Source of the DNA: Chloroflexota bacterium
Lineage (GTDB): Bacteria; Chloroflexota; Anaerolineae; Anaerolineales; Villigracilaceae
DNA: 64,000 nt
Reading direction: 5' to 3'
NCBI GenBank assembly: GCA_029782225.1
Contig: JAKOVF010000178.1
Span: 1-64,000, forward strand
Below, one piece after another: positions 34,148 to 43,664 of the stretch. The notes under the pieces were generated by a model, which was given only the letters and a program-made list of their open reading frames with translations, ran no database searches and was not told the origin of the DNA. The first letter of the stretch is position 1, and each line of letters begins with the position of its first letter. The translations under genes were made by a program, and so were the position numbers.

Positions 34148-36667
34148 ATGAAGAACTCATCACGCCAACGCCCTCAGCCTCTTGCATGGCTCCGTTCGCG
34201 GCCTTTCAGCCTGCGCAGCAAGCTGATTGTGGGCAATATGCTGATTACATTCATAGCCATTATGGCGATGGGTTACTATGTGTATTACCGCACACAGGAA
34301 ACCAACCGATATCTAACAACACAACTTGATCAAGCCGTTCGTCAGAAAGCAGAGGAGAAACTTTCAACTGTAGTCAACGAGCGAGCCACACAATTGGATA
34401 CTTTCTTCTCTGACAAGGATCGAGACCTCAACTTCATCGGTTCCACAATACACAACTTGCTCTCAAGGGAGTATCTCCTGGATAGTGGCACCTACTGGGA
34501 TGCCAAGACATCATTGAACCGCATCTCTGCCGGAAGCTGGGATAATGCCAACACCGATACGGCGTCTGTCTTCGTGCCAGGAAATGTGGAGCTTACTCCA
34601 TCGCTGGTATCAGAGCTGAATACAGTCATCCAGACCGACGCGACAATTCCGCATTTACTGGAAGTGAATCCTGAGATCATTGCAATCTACTTTGGCGGTA
34701 CCTTAAAGGAAACTGTTTATTATCCCAATATTGATCTTGCAAATGTGGTTCCCTCAGACTTCGATGTGACTTCACGTCCCTGGTTTACTGCTGCCGCCCC
34801 AAAAGAGGATCCCTCACGCGCCGTGGTCTGGTCAGCCCCCTATCAAGATGCTGCGCTGCATGGGCTTGTAATCACGGCGAGTATCCCCGTTTATGATGGT
34901 CGGGGAGTGTTCCGCGGCGTGGCTGCCATGGATATTCAGCTGAATACCATCACTGACATCGTGTCAAACATAACCATTGGAAGCACCGGTTATGCGTTCC
35001 TCGTTGACACCGATGACCGGCTGATTGCCTTCCCTGCGGCTGGCTATAACGATTTTCAGACCACTCCCGAAGCACTGCCCCTCGGCGAAATTGTGGACCA
35101 ACAAAAACTCCCAGGGCTCTCCCATGAGTTTTTTGATCTCATTACAAAATCGTCTTCAGGGCAGAGCGGTCTCACGACTCTGACAATCGGCGGCGTGGAA
35201 CGCTTCGTTGCATATAGACCCATTGGCGGAGTCGGTTACGGGCTGGTCCTGATCGTACCTTCTCAGGAAATGCTGACAGAAAGCATCGCTACCAGGCAAC
35301 AGATCGCCCAGGAAACCCAAAGAACTATCTTTATCAGCCTGCTGCTGGTTTCCCTGTTACTAATCGGAGCCTCCGTGGCTTCAATTGGATTGGCTAACGC
35401 ATTGACAGCACCTCTCCGCGGACTTACCGAGACGGCGACGAAAGTGACGGCTGGTGATCTGGAGGCTCAAGCCGATGTCCACACTCACGACGAAATCGGA
35501 ACGCTGGCAAGAACGCTCAACACAATGACGTCAAGCCTGCGAAGCTCGATTCAATCACTTGAACAGCGGGTGGCCGAGCGCACTGCCGACTTGGAGACTG
35601 CACGCCTTATCAGTGAAAAACGCGTTCAGGATCTGGAAACCATCGCTGAAATCTCCAGTGTCGTGACAACAGAGCAAAAAATTGAAACCTTGCTCCCACT
35701 CATTACCCGCCTCGTCAGCCAGCGCTTCGACTTCTATCACGTTGGCATTTTCCTGCTTGATGTGACAAGGCAGTATGCTGTGCTTCACGCTGCGAATAGT
35801 GAAGGTGGGCAAAGGATGCTGGCGCGCAGGCACAAGTTGGAGGTTGCCTCGACAAGCATCGTGGGTTATGTTGCCAATTCTGGCCAGGCCCGCATCGCTC
35901 TGGACGTTGGAACGGATGCGGTCTTCTTCGACAATCCCGATCTCCCGAATACGCGCTCCGAGATGGCCTTGCCGCTCATCAGCCGTGGTCTCACGATCGG
36001 CGCTTTGGATGTTCAAAGTGACAAGCCCGGCGCATTCACACAAATGGATGCCCAGACCCTTGGTATTCTCGCAGACCAGATTGCAACTGCCATCGAAAAT
36101 GCCCGCCTCTTTGAACAGGCGCAACAGGCTCTCAATGAATCGCAGGCTCTCTACAGTAACGTTGCGCAAGAAAGCTGGAGGGCCTTTGCAGAAGAGGAAT
36201 CCGTACTTGGCTATCGTCAGACCCTGGCAGGCGGAAACCGGTTGAGCGCGCCTATTGAAACTGACGAAATCCGTGATGCAATGAATCGTGGAAGTGTTCT
36301 TGTTTTACAGCCTGATGAAAAGAGAGACGGGCCAGAGATCATCGTCCCCGTCAAACTGCGGGGACAGGTCATTGGCACAATTCGGGCAAAATCACCGGTC
36401 CGGGATCGGCCGTGGTCACAGGATGAGATCAGCCTCGCCCAGGCCGTTGCTGACCGTCTCTCCCTTGCTCTGGAAAATGCACGCCTGATCCAGGATTCAC
36501 AGCGACAGGCGCTCAAGGAACAGACGATCAGTGAGGTGACGGCCAAGATCGGCTCCTCGATTGATATGCGAAACGTTCTACAGACGGCAGTGGAAGAACT
36601 GGGTCGAACCATCCCAGGTTCGGAAGTGATCATCCGCTTCGATTCTCGAAACGGCAAGGACAAGTGA
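34148..36667 (+). CDS. Array receptor 8: dCache-type external sensor, HAMP and GAF domains, no kinase
   Basis: This 839-aa protein has membrane helix 1 at about residues 19-45 and a roughly 345-residue extracytoplasmic double-Cache-like sensor with TSRPWFTAAAPKEDP, VVWSAPYQDA and GYAFLVDTDDRLIAFP. Helix 2 is at about 391-418 and HAMP at about 418-470 (LTAPLRGLTETATKVTAGDL). A coiled coil leads to a GAF domain (about 508-655) with FYHVGIFLLD, NSEGGQRMLARRHKL and FFDNPDLPNTRSEM, then the compact second module and shared tail. The Cache pattern (RPWF, external YA/GYAFLVD) is typical of receptors for amino acids, amines or carboxylates. Apart from the GAF tail, this resembles a chemoreceptor input half. 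Confidence 0.88.
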   Translation: MKNSSRQRPQPLAWLRSRPFSLRSKLIVGNMLITFIAIMAMGYYVYYRTQETNRYLTTQLDQAVRQKAEEKLSTVVNERATQLDTFFSDKDRDLNFIGSTIHNLLSREYLLDSGTYWDAKTSLNRISAGSWDNANTDTASVFVPGNVELTPSLVSELNTVIQTDATIPHLLEVNPEIIAIYFGGTLKETVYYPNIDLANVVPSDFDVTSRPWFTAAAPKEDPSRAVVWSAPYQDAALHGLVITASIPVYDGRGVFRGVAAMDIQLNTITDIVSNITIGSTGYAFLVDTDDRLIAFPAAGYNDFQTTPEALPLGEIVDQQKLPGLSHEFFDLITKSSSGQSGLTTLTIGGVERFVAYRPIGGVGYGLVLIVPSQEMLTESIATRQQIAQETQRTIFISLLLVSLLLIGASVASIGLANALTAPLRGLTETATKVTAGDLEAQADVHTHDEIGTLARTLNTMTSSLRSSIQSLEQRVAERTADLETARLISEKRVQDLETIAEISSVVTTEQKIETLLPLITRLVSQRFDFYHVGIFLLDVTRQYAVLHAANSEGGQRMLARRHKLEVASTSIVGYVANSGQARIALDVGTDAVFFDNPDLPNTRSEMALPLISRGLTIGALDVQSDKPGAFTQMDAQTLGILADQIATAIENARLFEQAQQALNESQALYSNVAQESWRAFAEEESVLGYRQTLAGGNRLSAPIETDEIRDAMNRGSVLVLQPDEKRDGPEIIVPVKLRGQVIGTIRAKSPVRDRPWSQDEISLAQAVADRLSLALENARLIQDSQRQALKEQTISEVTAKIGSSIDMRNVLQTAVEELGRTIPGSEVIIRFDSRNGKDK

Positions 36668-36675
36668 GAGGAAAA

Positions 36676-38385
36676 ATGCAAAACAGGTTCCTGGAGCTTC
36701 TCACAAGATCAGACATGGACGAAGCTGAGAAAGCGGCGGCCATCACGACTCTTCGTACGCTCGTCCTGATCAGCGTCCTTGGGAGTGCGGCGGCGCTAAT
36801 CAGCGCCCTGCTGGGTGCTTTTGTACTTGATCTGAGACTGCCGATTGCCGCTATTTTCATCATCGCGCTGACCTGCTATCTCCTGCTCTTTAAAGGCTGG
36901 CTGCTTCCCAGTCAGATATTCCTGCCGTCCGCCTTGCTGTTAGGCATCACCTACATTGCCGCTACCACATATGGTCTGCATGATGAAAGCATCATCGCAT
37001 ATGCCTTTGTGGTAGTCCTGGCACAATTGACACTGGGCCAGAGAGCGGCGTTCATCTTCACTGGTCTGGTTATCGTCTCGGTCTTCGGAATCGGGCTTGC
37101 GGAGATCAATGGGCTGATTGTCTCGCCCACGAGCAAGCTCACTTCCGTAGGGAGTCCCATCATCATATCGATTATGGTCCTGGCAACTGCCTTTGCACAG
37201 CGAACTCTCGCCAACCTGCTTAATCAAAGCGCACGCCGCGCGCGGGAGAATGAACAGAAACAGAAGGACATCAATACCCAGCTCCAGGCACTCCAAAACG
37301 ATCTGGAAAGACGCGTTGTCGAGCGCACCCTTGAATTTGAAGAGGCCAATCAACGCAGTGAGCGCCGCGCCAGCCAATTCAGGGCCATTACCGAGGTGTC
37401 GCGTGAAATCGCATTGACTCAGAACCTGGAGGAGCTCCTACCGAAAATCACGGACGTGGTGAGTCGACTGTTTAGCTTCTACCATACCGGTATCTTCCTG
37501 AGTGATGTCAACGACCAGTATGCCGTGCTACGGGCTGCAAACAGCGAGGGCGGAAAGAGAATGCTCAAGCGCGGGCATAAACTAAGAATTGGTGAGCAAG
37601 GCATTGTGGGTTATGTAACCAGCACTGGCCAGCCGCGCATCTCACTGGATGTTGGTGCGGACGCGGTCTACTTCAATAACCCCGACCTGCCGAAGACTCG
37701 GTCAGAATGCGCCCTGCCCCTGAAGATCACAGGCAGGATCGTGGGAGCGCTGGATGTTCAAAGCACAGAAGCGAATGCTTTTTCGGCTGATGATATCGAA
37801 GTACTCAGTATTCTGGCAGATCAGATAAGCCTCGTAATCCAAAATGCTCGCTTATTTGAGCAGACACAGAAATCATTGAACGAGGCAGAGGCTGTCCATC
37901 GCCAGTATCTACGCGAGACCTGGTCGCGTTTGCCGCAGGAACAGAAGCTCCTCGGTTTCCGCTATGATGCAGGCGGGGCTGTTCCCCTCGACGAGGGTAC
38001 AGCCCACACGAAGAATGCAAGTCAGATTTCTAACCTCAGCAGCCAGAAGCGCGATGTTTCCGTACCGGTAATCTTGCGCGGTGAAAAGATCGGCGAGCTA
38101 TCTGTTCAAGTCCCTAAAGGTACACGGATTAAGGCCGACCAGATGGATCTGATCAAGGCAGTGGCGGAGCGCGTTGCGCTTTCCATCGAAAATGCCCGGC
38201 TGTTCGAAGAGACAACCAAACGTGCGGAACGTGAGCGGCTGGTATCGAATATCACGACCAAGATACGCGGTACGAACGATCCACAGGATATGCTTCGAAC
38301 AGCCATGGAAGAGTTACAGAAAGCTCTGGGCGCAACACGAGTGGAGATCATCCCACATAAATCATCCCTGGATTCTGATAAGTAG
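36676..38385 (+). CDS. Array receptor 9: six-helix membrane module plus GAF domains, no kinase
   Basis: This 569-aa protein has about six membrane helices (residues 22-175) and a coiled coil with LERRVVERTLEFEEANQRSE. The GAF domain (about 244-391) carries FYHTGIFLSD, NSEGGKRMLKRGHKL, GIVGYVTSTGQPR and YFNNPDLPKTRSE. The compact second module and the shared tail (PQDMLRTAMEELQKALGATR) complete it. I choose ATG 36676 because AGAGG precedes it; the GTG at 36664 overlaps the previous stop. It is the last receptor before the ParA gene, 19 bases away. Confidence 0.86.
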   Translation: MQNRFLELLTRSDMDEAEKAAAITTLRTLVLISVLGSAAALISALLGAFVLDLRLPIAAIFIIALTCYLLLFKGWLLPSQIFLPSALLLGITYIAATTYGLHDESIIAYAFVVVLAQLTLGQRAAFIFTGLVIVSVFGIGLAEINGLIVSPTSKLTSVGSPIIISIMVLATAFAQRTLANLLNQSARRARENEQKQKDINTQLQALQNDLERRVVERTLEFEEANQRSERRASQFRAITEVSREIALTQNLEELLPKITDVVSRLFSFYHTGIFLSDVNDQYAVLRAANSEGGKRMLKRGHKLRIGEQGIVGYVTSTGQPRISLDVGADAVYFNNPDLPKTRSECALPLKITGRIVGALDVQSTEANAFSADDIEVLSILADQISLVIQNARLFEQTQKSLNEAEAVHRQYLRETWSRLPQEQKLLGFRYDAGGAVPLDEGTAHTKNASQISNLSSQKRDVSVPVILRGEKIGELSVQVPKGTRIKADQMDLIKAVAERVALSIENARLFEETTKRAERERLVSNITTKIRGTNDPQDMLRTAMEELQKALGATRVEIIPHKSSLDSDK

Positions 38386-38404
38386 TGGATAGGCGAGGAT
38401 ACCC

Positions 38405-39196
38405 ATGACACATATTATTGCTGTATCAAATGAAAAAGGTGGGGTCGCAAAAACCACCACTACGCTCTCGCTGGGCGCAGCCCTCAGTGAAATCGGCCAA
38501 CGTGTCCTCTTGATTGACCTGGACGCGCAGGCCAACCTGACCCTGGCGTTGGGCCTGGAACCGGGTGAAAGCGACCACACTTCGAGCAACGTTCTGATCG
38601 AAGCTGCGCCCTTGATGAGCGCGCGCCGCTCGACTGACAATGAGCGTCTCGACCTGATCCCCTCCAATTCCCGTATTGAGACAGCCGAGCAGTTTCTCCC
38701 AGTGCGAACCGGTTATACAACGACGCTCCGTCGATCAATTCAGGCAGCTGGGATCGCCAACCAATACGATTACATCCTCATGGATTGTCCGCCTGCGCTG
38801 GGTGCAATTACGCTGAATGCACTGAGTGCGGCTAATCTGCTCCTCATCCCCACCCAAGCAGAATATTTTTCGGCCTATGCCTTGCGCAATATGATGGGAC
38901 TCATCCGCCGCGTCCGTGACGAAAACAACCCGGACCTGGCGTACCGTATCCTCGTAACGATGTTCGACCGCCGCAACCGGACCCACCGCAATATCCACGA
39001 CCAATTGAGGTCAACATTCTCTGACGGCGTTTTCAATACTGTCATAGAGATAGACACAAAACTTCGCGAAAGCCCGATAGCCGGGCTTCCGATTACCAGG
39101 TACAAACCCGGCACGCGCGGCGCCCTTCAATATCGCGTCCTTGCCCAGGAGTTAATGGAATATGCCAAAGAAACAGAAGATAGACAAGCGGCTTAA
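38405..39196 (+). CDS. ParA/Soj-family ATPase of the sensor operon
   Basis: This 263-aa deviant Walker-A ATPase has KGGVAKTTT in the P loop (the family form KGGxxKT), VLLIDLDAQANLT (Walker A') and YILMDCPPALGAITLNAL (Walker B region). ParA proteins form ATP-dependent dimers on DNA or membranes and position cargo. In chemotaxis operons of other bacteria, ParC and PpfA position receptor arrays. There is no parB, no parS-like repeat cluster and no replication gene next to it. Instead the hybrid-kinase gene starts 35 bases before this gene ends. A role in placing the receptor/kinase assembly is therefore plausible but inferred. Confidence 0.9.
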   Translation: MTHIIAVSNEKGGVAKTTTTLSLGAALSEIGQRVLLIDLDAQANLTLALGLEPGESDHTSSNVLIEAAPLMSARRSTDNERLDLIPSNSRIETAEQFLPVRTGYTTTLRRSIQAAGIANQYDYILMDCPPALGAITLNALSAANLLLIPTQAEYFSAYALRNMMGLIRRVRDENNPDLAYRILVTMFDRRNRTHRNIHDQLRSTFSDGVFNTVIEIDTKLRESPIAGLPITRYKPGTRGALQYRVLAQELMEYAKETEDRQAA

Positions 39197-42100
39197 TCAA
39201 CTCTTCAAGGACATCCAGCCCGAAGAGGCTCCGTCGAAGCGGGTCCGGCCAAAGGTCGAGCAAGAGGCGCCGGCACCGATGACGGAGACTCCCGTTCCGC
39301 CGGTGGTCAGTCCCGAGCCACAGCGTGTTCCGGCTGAGTTGATTTCGACACCCAAAACGATTAGGCGTCAGGCTTCTGCAGCACCTGTGGTCCAGGTCTC
39401 AACAGCCGACGCAAGTCAGGGCGCGTCCCGCCTTGCTCTGAGCTTCCAGGCCGGACAGCAGGATTGGGCAACTTTGCAGGTTGTGGATGAGACAACGGCG
39501 CGTGCCTGGAGCGAAGATGAGCAACTCCTGGTCAAACAGGTCGCCGACCAGCTTTCCCTGGCGTTGGAAAATGCGCGGTTGTTTCAGGAGACGCAGGAAC
39601 GCGCCGTCGAGCTTTCGAAACGGGCAGCCCAACTAAAAGCGGTGGCTGATATCAGCGCGGCGATTTCCGTCATTTTGAATCTGGATGAGGTGCTCCAAAC
39701 TTCAGTTGATCTAATCCGCCAGCGCTTTGGTCTTTACCATTGCCATATCTTCATGCCAACGGAGGATGGAAAAACGTTGAGCGTCCAGGCCTGCGGATGG
39801 GAAACAGATGAGCAACGCGCAGGCATCCACGGGGCGAGAGTCATCGAGATAAGTCAGGATGTTTCAATCGTGGCGCGCGCGGCGCGCACGCGCCGCGCAG
39901 TGATCGTCAACGATGTGGAACGCGCCGCGGATTGGCTTCCAAATCCTTATCTGCCCCGAGTGAAATCTGAAATGGCTATTCCAGTGGTCACTGGCGACAG
40001 GCTGCTGGGTGTTTTGAATGTCCATTCCGATCAACTCAATTTCTTCACCGAAGAAGATATTTCCATCCAGACGACTCTGGCGACTCAAATCGCCAGCGCT
40101 ATCGAGAATGCCCGCCTGTTCCAGGAGACACAGCAGCTCAACCAGGCAATCCAATCCAGTAACGATGCGATTGTGACGACCGATCTCAACGGCGTCATCC
40201 GACAGGTCAATCGAGCCTTCACGGTCATTACAGGCTACCAGCCGGAAGAAGCGATAGCCAAGACTCCACGCATCCTGAAAAGCGGCTTGCAGTCAGCCGA
40301 GTTCTACCAGCAGATGTGGGCAACCATCACCAGCGGGGAAATCTGGCACAGTGAATTGGTGAACAAACGGAAGGATGGCACCCTCTATACAGTGGACCAG
40401 ACCATTCTGCCCGTGCGCGACCGGGAAGGCAAGCTGCTCGGTTTCCTCTCAACAGAACGTGACATTACGGAAAGAAAGCTGGCCGATGAAGCGCTGCGAC
40501 GAAGTGAGGCGGAATTATCCAATGCAACCAGAATTGCCCGCCTGGCAAACTGGGAATACGACTTTGTCAATGACATATTCACCTTCAACGATCAGTTCTA
40601 TGAGCTTTTACATACAACTGCTGAGCGTGAGGGCGGCTATACCATGTCTGCCGCCCAGTATGCCCAACGCTTCGTTTACCCCGACGATGCAGCGATGGTT
40701 GGCGCTGAAATCCAAAAGGCAGTTGAGACAAGCGATCCCAACTACAGTGCTCAGCTTGATCACCGCATCCTCTTTGCCGATGGGGGTATCGGGTACATTA
40801 CGGTCCGTTTCCGTATCGAGAAGGATGCTCAGGGCCGCACGGTCCGATCGCTTGGGGCCAATCAGGACATCACGGAAAGCAAACGGGCGCAGGAAGCTCT
40901 TGCGCGCTCAGAAGCAGACCTGCGGGCGTTGTTCGCAGCAATGCAAGATGTCGTGCTGGTTGTGGACAAGGATGCCCGTTACCTCCGCATTGCACCGACC
41001 AATCCATCGCGCTTAGTTCGTCCGCCAGATGAGTTGCTCGGCCGATTAATGGAAGAATTCATTGACGCGGAAACAACTGCTCGCTTTAAAGCCGCTATCA
41101 AAAGCACGCTGGAAACCGGTGAGACAACCCAGATTGAATATGAATTGCCGGTTGGGGATGAGAAATACTGGTTCCTGGCCAGCCTCTCAAAGTTGAACGA
41201 AGAGAACGTCTTCTGGGTCGCGCGTGACATCACAGAACGCAAAAAGGCAGAAGAAGACCTCACCCGCTTCAAATTAGGCATTGAAAACTCCGGTGATGCG
41301 GTCTTTATGACCAACATTAAAGGCGAAATTATCTACGCCAATCCGGCTTTTGAGGCAGTTTATGGTCACAAGCCAGAGGATGTTATTGGTAAGACACCGC
41401 GAATTATTAAATCTGGACTTATTCCGCAAGAGCAATATGAAAACTTTTGGAGCACCCTGCTGTCCAAGCAAACCATTACGGGCGAGCTCATAAACAAGGC
41501 CAGGGATGGACACCTCGTTTCCATCGCAGGCACCAACAGTCCCATCCTGGATGAAAAGGGAAATATCCTGGGTTTCCTCGCCGTGCACCACGATATTTCG
41601 GGCCTGAAAAAAGTCGAGGAAGATCTTCAAAAACGGAATACATATCTTTCCGTCTCAGCAGAAATTGGACGCCTGGTCACATCCACATTGGATTTGAGCA
41701 CGATCTTCTCGCGGACCGTGAGCCTGATCAAAGAACGATTCGGCTTCTACCACGCCGGTATTTTTATCGTGGAAGAGACAGGCTTCAACGCCGTCTTACG
41801 AGGGGCTACCGGGGACGCCGGCGCGGAGATGATGAAACGGACCCATACTCTTGCCGTGGGTTCAGAATCCATCGTTGGAAAAGTGACATCAGAGGGCACC
41901 CCCCTTATCGTCAACAACACAGATATACCATCAATTCACAGGAAGAACCCGCTGCTACCGGATACCAAAGCCGAAGCAGCAATCCCCTTGAAAGTCGGCA
42001 ACCGCATCATCGGCGCACTTGATATCCAATCGCTCCAGGTCGATGCGTTCAAGGAGGACGAGATCGGAGTGCTCCAAACCCTGGCCGACCAGGTGGCCGT

Positions 42101-43643
42101 GGCAATCGACAATGCTCGATCCTTTGAGCTTTCACAACAGGCTGTGATGGAGATGCGAGAGATCGACCGTCTCAAGAGCCAGTTCCTCGCCAATATGAGC
42201 CATGAGCTGCGGACACCATTGAACTCCATTATCGGTTTCTCGCGCGTGATCTTGAAAGGCATTGATGGTCCCGTGACCGAACTGCAGCAGCAGGACCTCA
42301 CAGCCATCTATAATTCCGGGCAACATCTGCTGGGTTTGATCAACAACATCCTCGATCTTTCCAAGATCCAGGCAGGAAAGATGGAATTGGCGTTCGACGA
42401 TGTCAACATGGCAGATGTCACCAACAGCGTCCTTTCGACCATGAGCGGTCTGATCAAGGACAAGCCGATCACTTTGAGACGCAACATCCAGCCGAACTTG
42501 CCTACGGTCCGTGCCGATGCTATTCGCATCCGTCAGGTAATGATCAACCTGCTTTCAAATGCAGCCAAATTCACAGATGAAGGCGAGATCGTGGTCGATG
42601 TAGCAACTGAGCTGGGAGCCGGAAGTCGACCCGAAATCGTCGTCCGCGTGACCGATTCCGGACCTGGAATTGCACAGGAAGACCTCAGCAAACTCTTCCA
42701 ACCCTTCTCGCAGGTGGACGATTCGCCCACCCGTAAGACCGGGGGCACCGGTTTAGGTCTTTCCATCTGCCAGCAACTGATCCAGATGCACGGTGGACGG
42801 ATTGGCGTAAACAGCACTGTTGGGAAGGGAAGTACGTTCTACTTCGCCCTGCCACTTTCGCGCAGAGACAAAGACACAGAAGCATCGGGATCAAATGGCA
42901 AAGTGATCCTGGCAATTGATGACGACCCACAGGTCATTGGTCTGTACGAACGGTACCTGCAGCCGCAAGGATATCAGGTTATCTCGCTGACGGACCCCTC
43001 GCGCGCTGTGGAGCGCGTGCGCCAACTAAAGCCTTTTGCTGTCACCCTGGATATCATGATGCCGGGCATCGACGGATGGCAAGTCCTCAGCAGCCTCAAG
43101 TCCGATGCAGAGACACGCGATATTCCGGTGATTGTATGCAGCATCATCGAAGATCAGGAAAAGGGTTTCAGCCTGGGCGCGTCGGATTACCTCGTGAAAC
43201 CAATCCTTGAGGAAGACCTGGTGGGCGCCCTCGATCGGCTGAATGCAGATGGGTCCATTCGTGAGGTACTCGTCATAGACGACAATCCCAATGACCTGCG
43301 CCTGATTGGAAAGATGCTGACGGATGATGGGCATTACAAACCCACCCTGGCCCAGGGCGGCCCTAGAGGCTGGGAAATCATTTCATCCAACACTCCACCA
43401 GACGCCGTGATCCTTGATCTCTTCATGCCGGAAATGGATGGGTTCCGTATTCTTGAGAATATGCGCGCTGATGCGAAGCTGCGCGATATCCCCGTCATCG
43501 TCATCAGCGGCATGGGACTGACTGTGGAACAACATCAGCAGCTGGAGGACTTCGGTCAACGCCTTCTGACAAAGGGAGCCTTCAACGAAAAGGAACTGTT
43601 CTCGACCATCCAGCGCTCGTTACAACGGGTGCCGAACAACTAG
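39162..43643 (+). CDS. Soluble hybrid histidine kinase: ParB-like N-tail, 2 GAF, 4 PAS, HisKA, HATPase, 2 receivers
   Basis: This 1493-aa protein has no membrane segment. In order it carries: a basic N-terminal peptide (1-20, KIDKRLNQLFKDI) resembling ParB/Spo0J N-termini; a Pro-rich linker; the C-terminal half of an array-type GAF module (about 85-150); GAF A (176-323); four PAS domains (about 330-440, 450-577, 583-693, 700-817); GAF B (840-990); HisKA with His1014 in MSHELRTPLN; HATPase_c (about 1113-1230, N box MINLLSNAAKF and GTGLGLSI); and receivers with Asp1297 (TLDIMMPGIDG) and Asp1419 (ILDLFMPEMDG). It is the only kinase in the 14-gene run and overlaps the ParA gene by 35 bases. It probably serves all nine kinase-less receptors. 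Confidence 0.93.
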   Translation: MPKKQKIDKRLNQLFKDIQPEEAPSKRVRPKVEQEAPAPMTETPVPPVVSPEPQRVPAELISTPKTIRRQASAAPVVQVSTADASQGASRLALSFQAGQQDWATLQVVDETTARAWSEDEQLLVKQVADQLSLALENARLFQETQERAVELSKRAAQLKAVADISAAISVILNLDEVLQTSVDLIRQRFGLYHCHIFMPTEDGKTLSVQACGWETDEQRAGIHGARVIEISQDVSIVARAARTRRAVIVNDVERAADWLPNPYLPRVKSEMAIPVVTGDRLLGVLNVHSDQLNFFTEEDISIQTTLATQIASAIENARLFQETQQLNQAIQSSNDAIVTTDLNGVIRQVNRAFTVITGYQPEEAIAKTPRILKSGLQSAEFYQQMWATITSGEIWHSELVNKRKDGTLYTVDQTILPVRDREGKLLGFLSTERDITERKLADEALRRSEAELSNATRIARLANWEYDFVNDIFTFNDQFYELLHTTAEREGGYTMSAAQYAQRFVYPDDAAMVGAEIQKAVETSDPNYSAQLDHRILFADGGIGYITVRFRIEKDAQGRTVRSLGANQDITESKRAQEALARSEADLRALFAAMQDVVLVVDKDARYLRIAPTNPSRLVRPPDELLGRLMEEFIDAETTARFKAAIKSTLETGETTQIEYELPVGDEKYWFLASLSKLNEENVFWVARDITERKKAEEDLTRFKLGIENSGDAVFMTNIKGEIIYANPAFEAVYGHKPEDVIGKTPRIIKSGLIPQEQYENFWSTLLSKQTITGELINKARDGHLVSIAGTNSPILDEKGNILGFLAVHHDISGLKKVEEDLQKRNTYLSVSAEIGRLVTSTLDLSTIFSRTVSLIKERFGFYHAGIFIVEETGFNAVLRGATGDAGAEMMKRTHTLAVGSESIVGKVTSEGTPLIVNNTDIPSIHRKNPLLPDTKAEAAIPLKVGNRIIGALDIQSLQVDAFKEDEIGVLQTLADQVAVAIDNARSFELSQQAVMEMREIDRLKSQFLANMSHELRTPLNSIIGFSRVILKGIDGPVTELQQQDLTAIYNSGQHLLGLINNILDLSKIQAGKMELAFDDVNMADVTNSVLSTMSGLIKDKPITLRRNIQPNLPTVRADAIRIRQVMINLLSNAAKFTDEGEIVVDVATELGAGSRPEIVVRVTDSGPGIAQEDLSKLFQPFSQVDDSPTRKTGGTGLGLSICQQLIQMHGGRIGVNSTVGKGSTFYFALPLSRRDKDTEASGSNGKVILAIDDDPQVIGLYERYLQPQGYQVISLTDPSRAVERVRQLKPFAVTLDIMMPGIDGWQVLSSLKSDAETRDIPVIVCSIIEDQEKGFSLGASDYLVKPILEEDLVGALDRLNADGSIREVLVIDDNPNDLRLIGKMLTDDGHYKPTLAQGGPRGWEIISSNTPPDAVILDLFMPEMDGFRILENMRADAKLRDIPVIVISGMGLTVEQHQQLEDFGQRLLTKGAFNEKELFSTIQRSLQRVPNN

Positions 43644-43664
43644 AAGTGAGGAGAACCAATCACT

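Noticed and set aside
38405-39196. ParA gene as sign of a plasmid or chromosome origin
   Set aside because: No parB, replication gene or parS-like clusters are nearby; the gene is embedded in the sensor operon.
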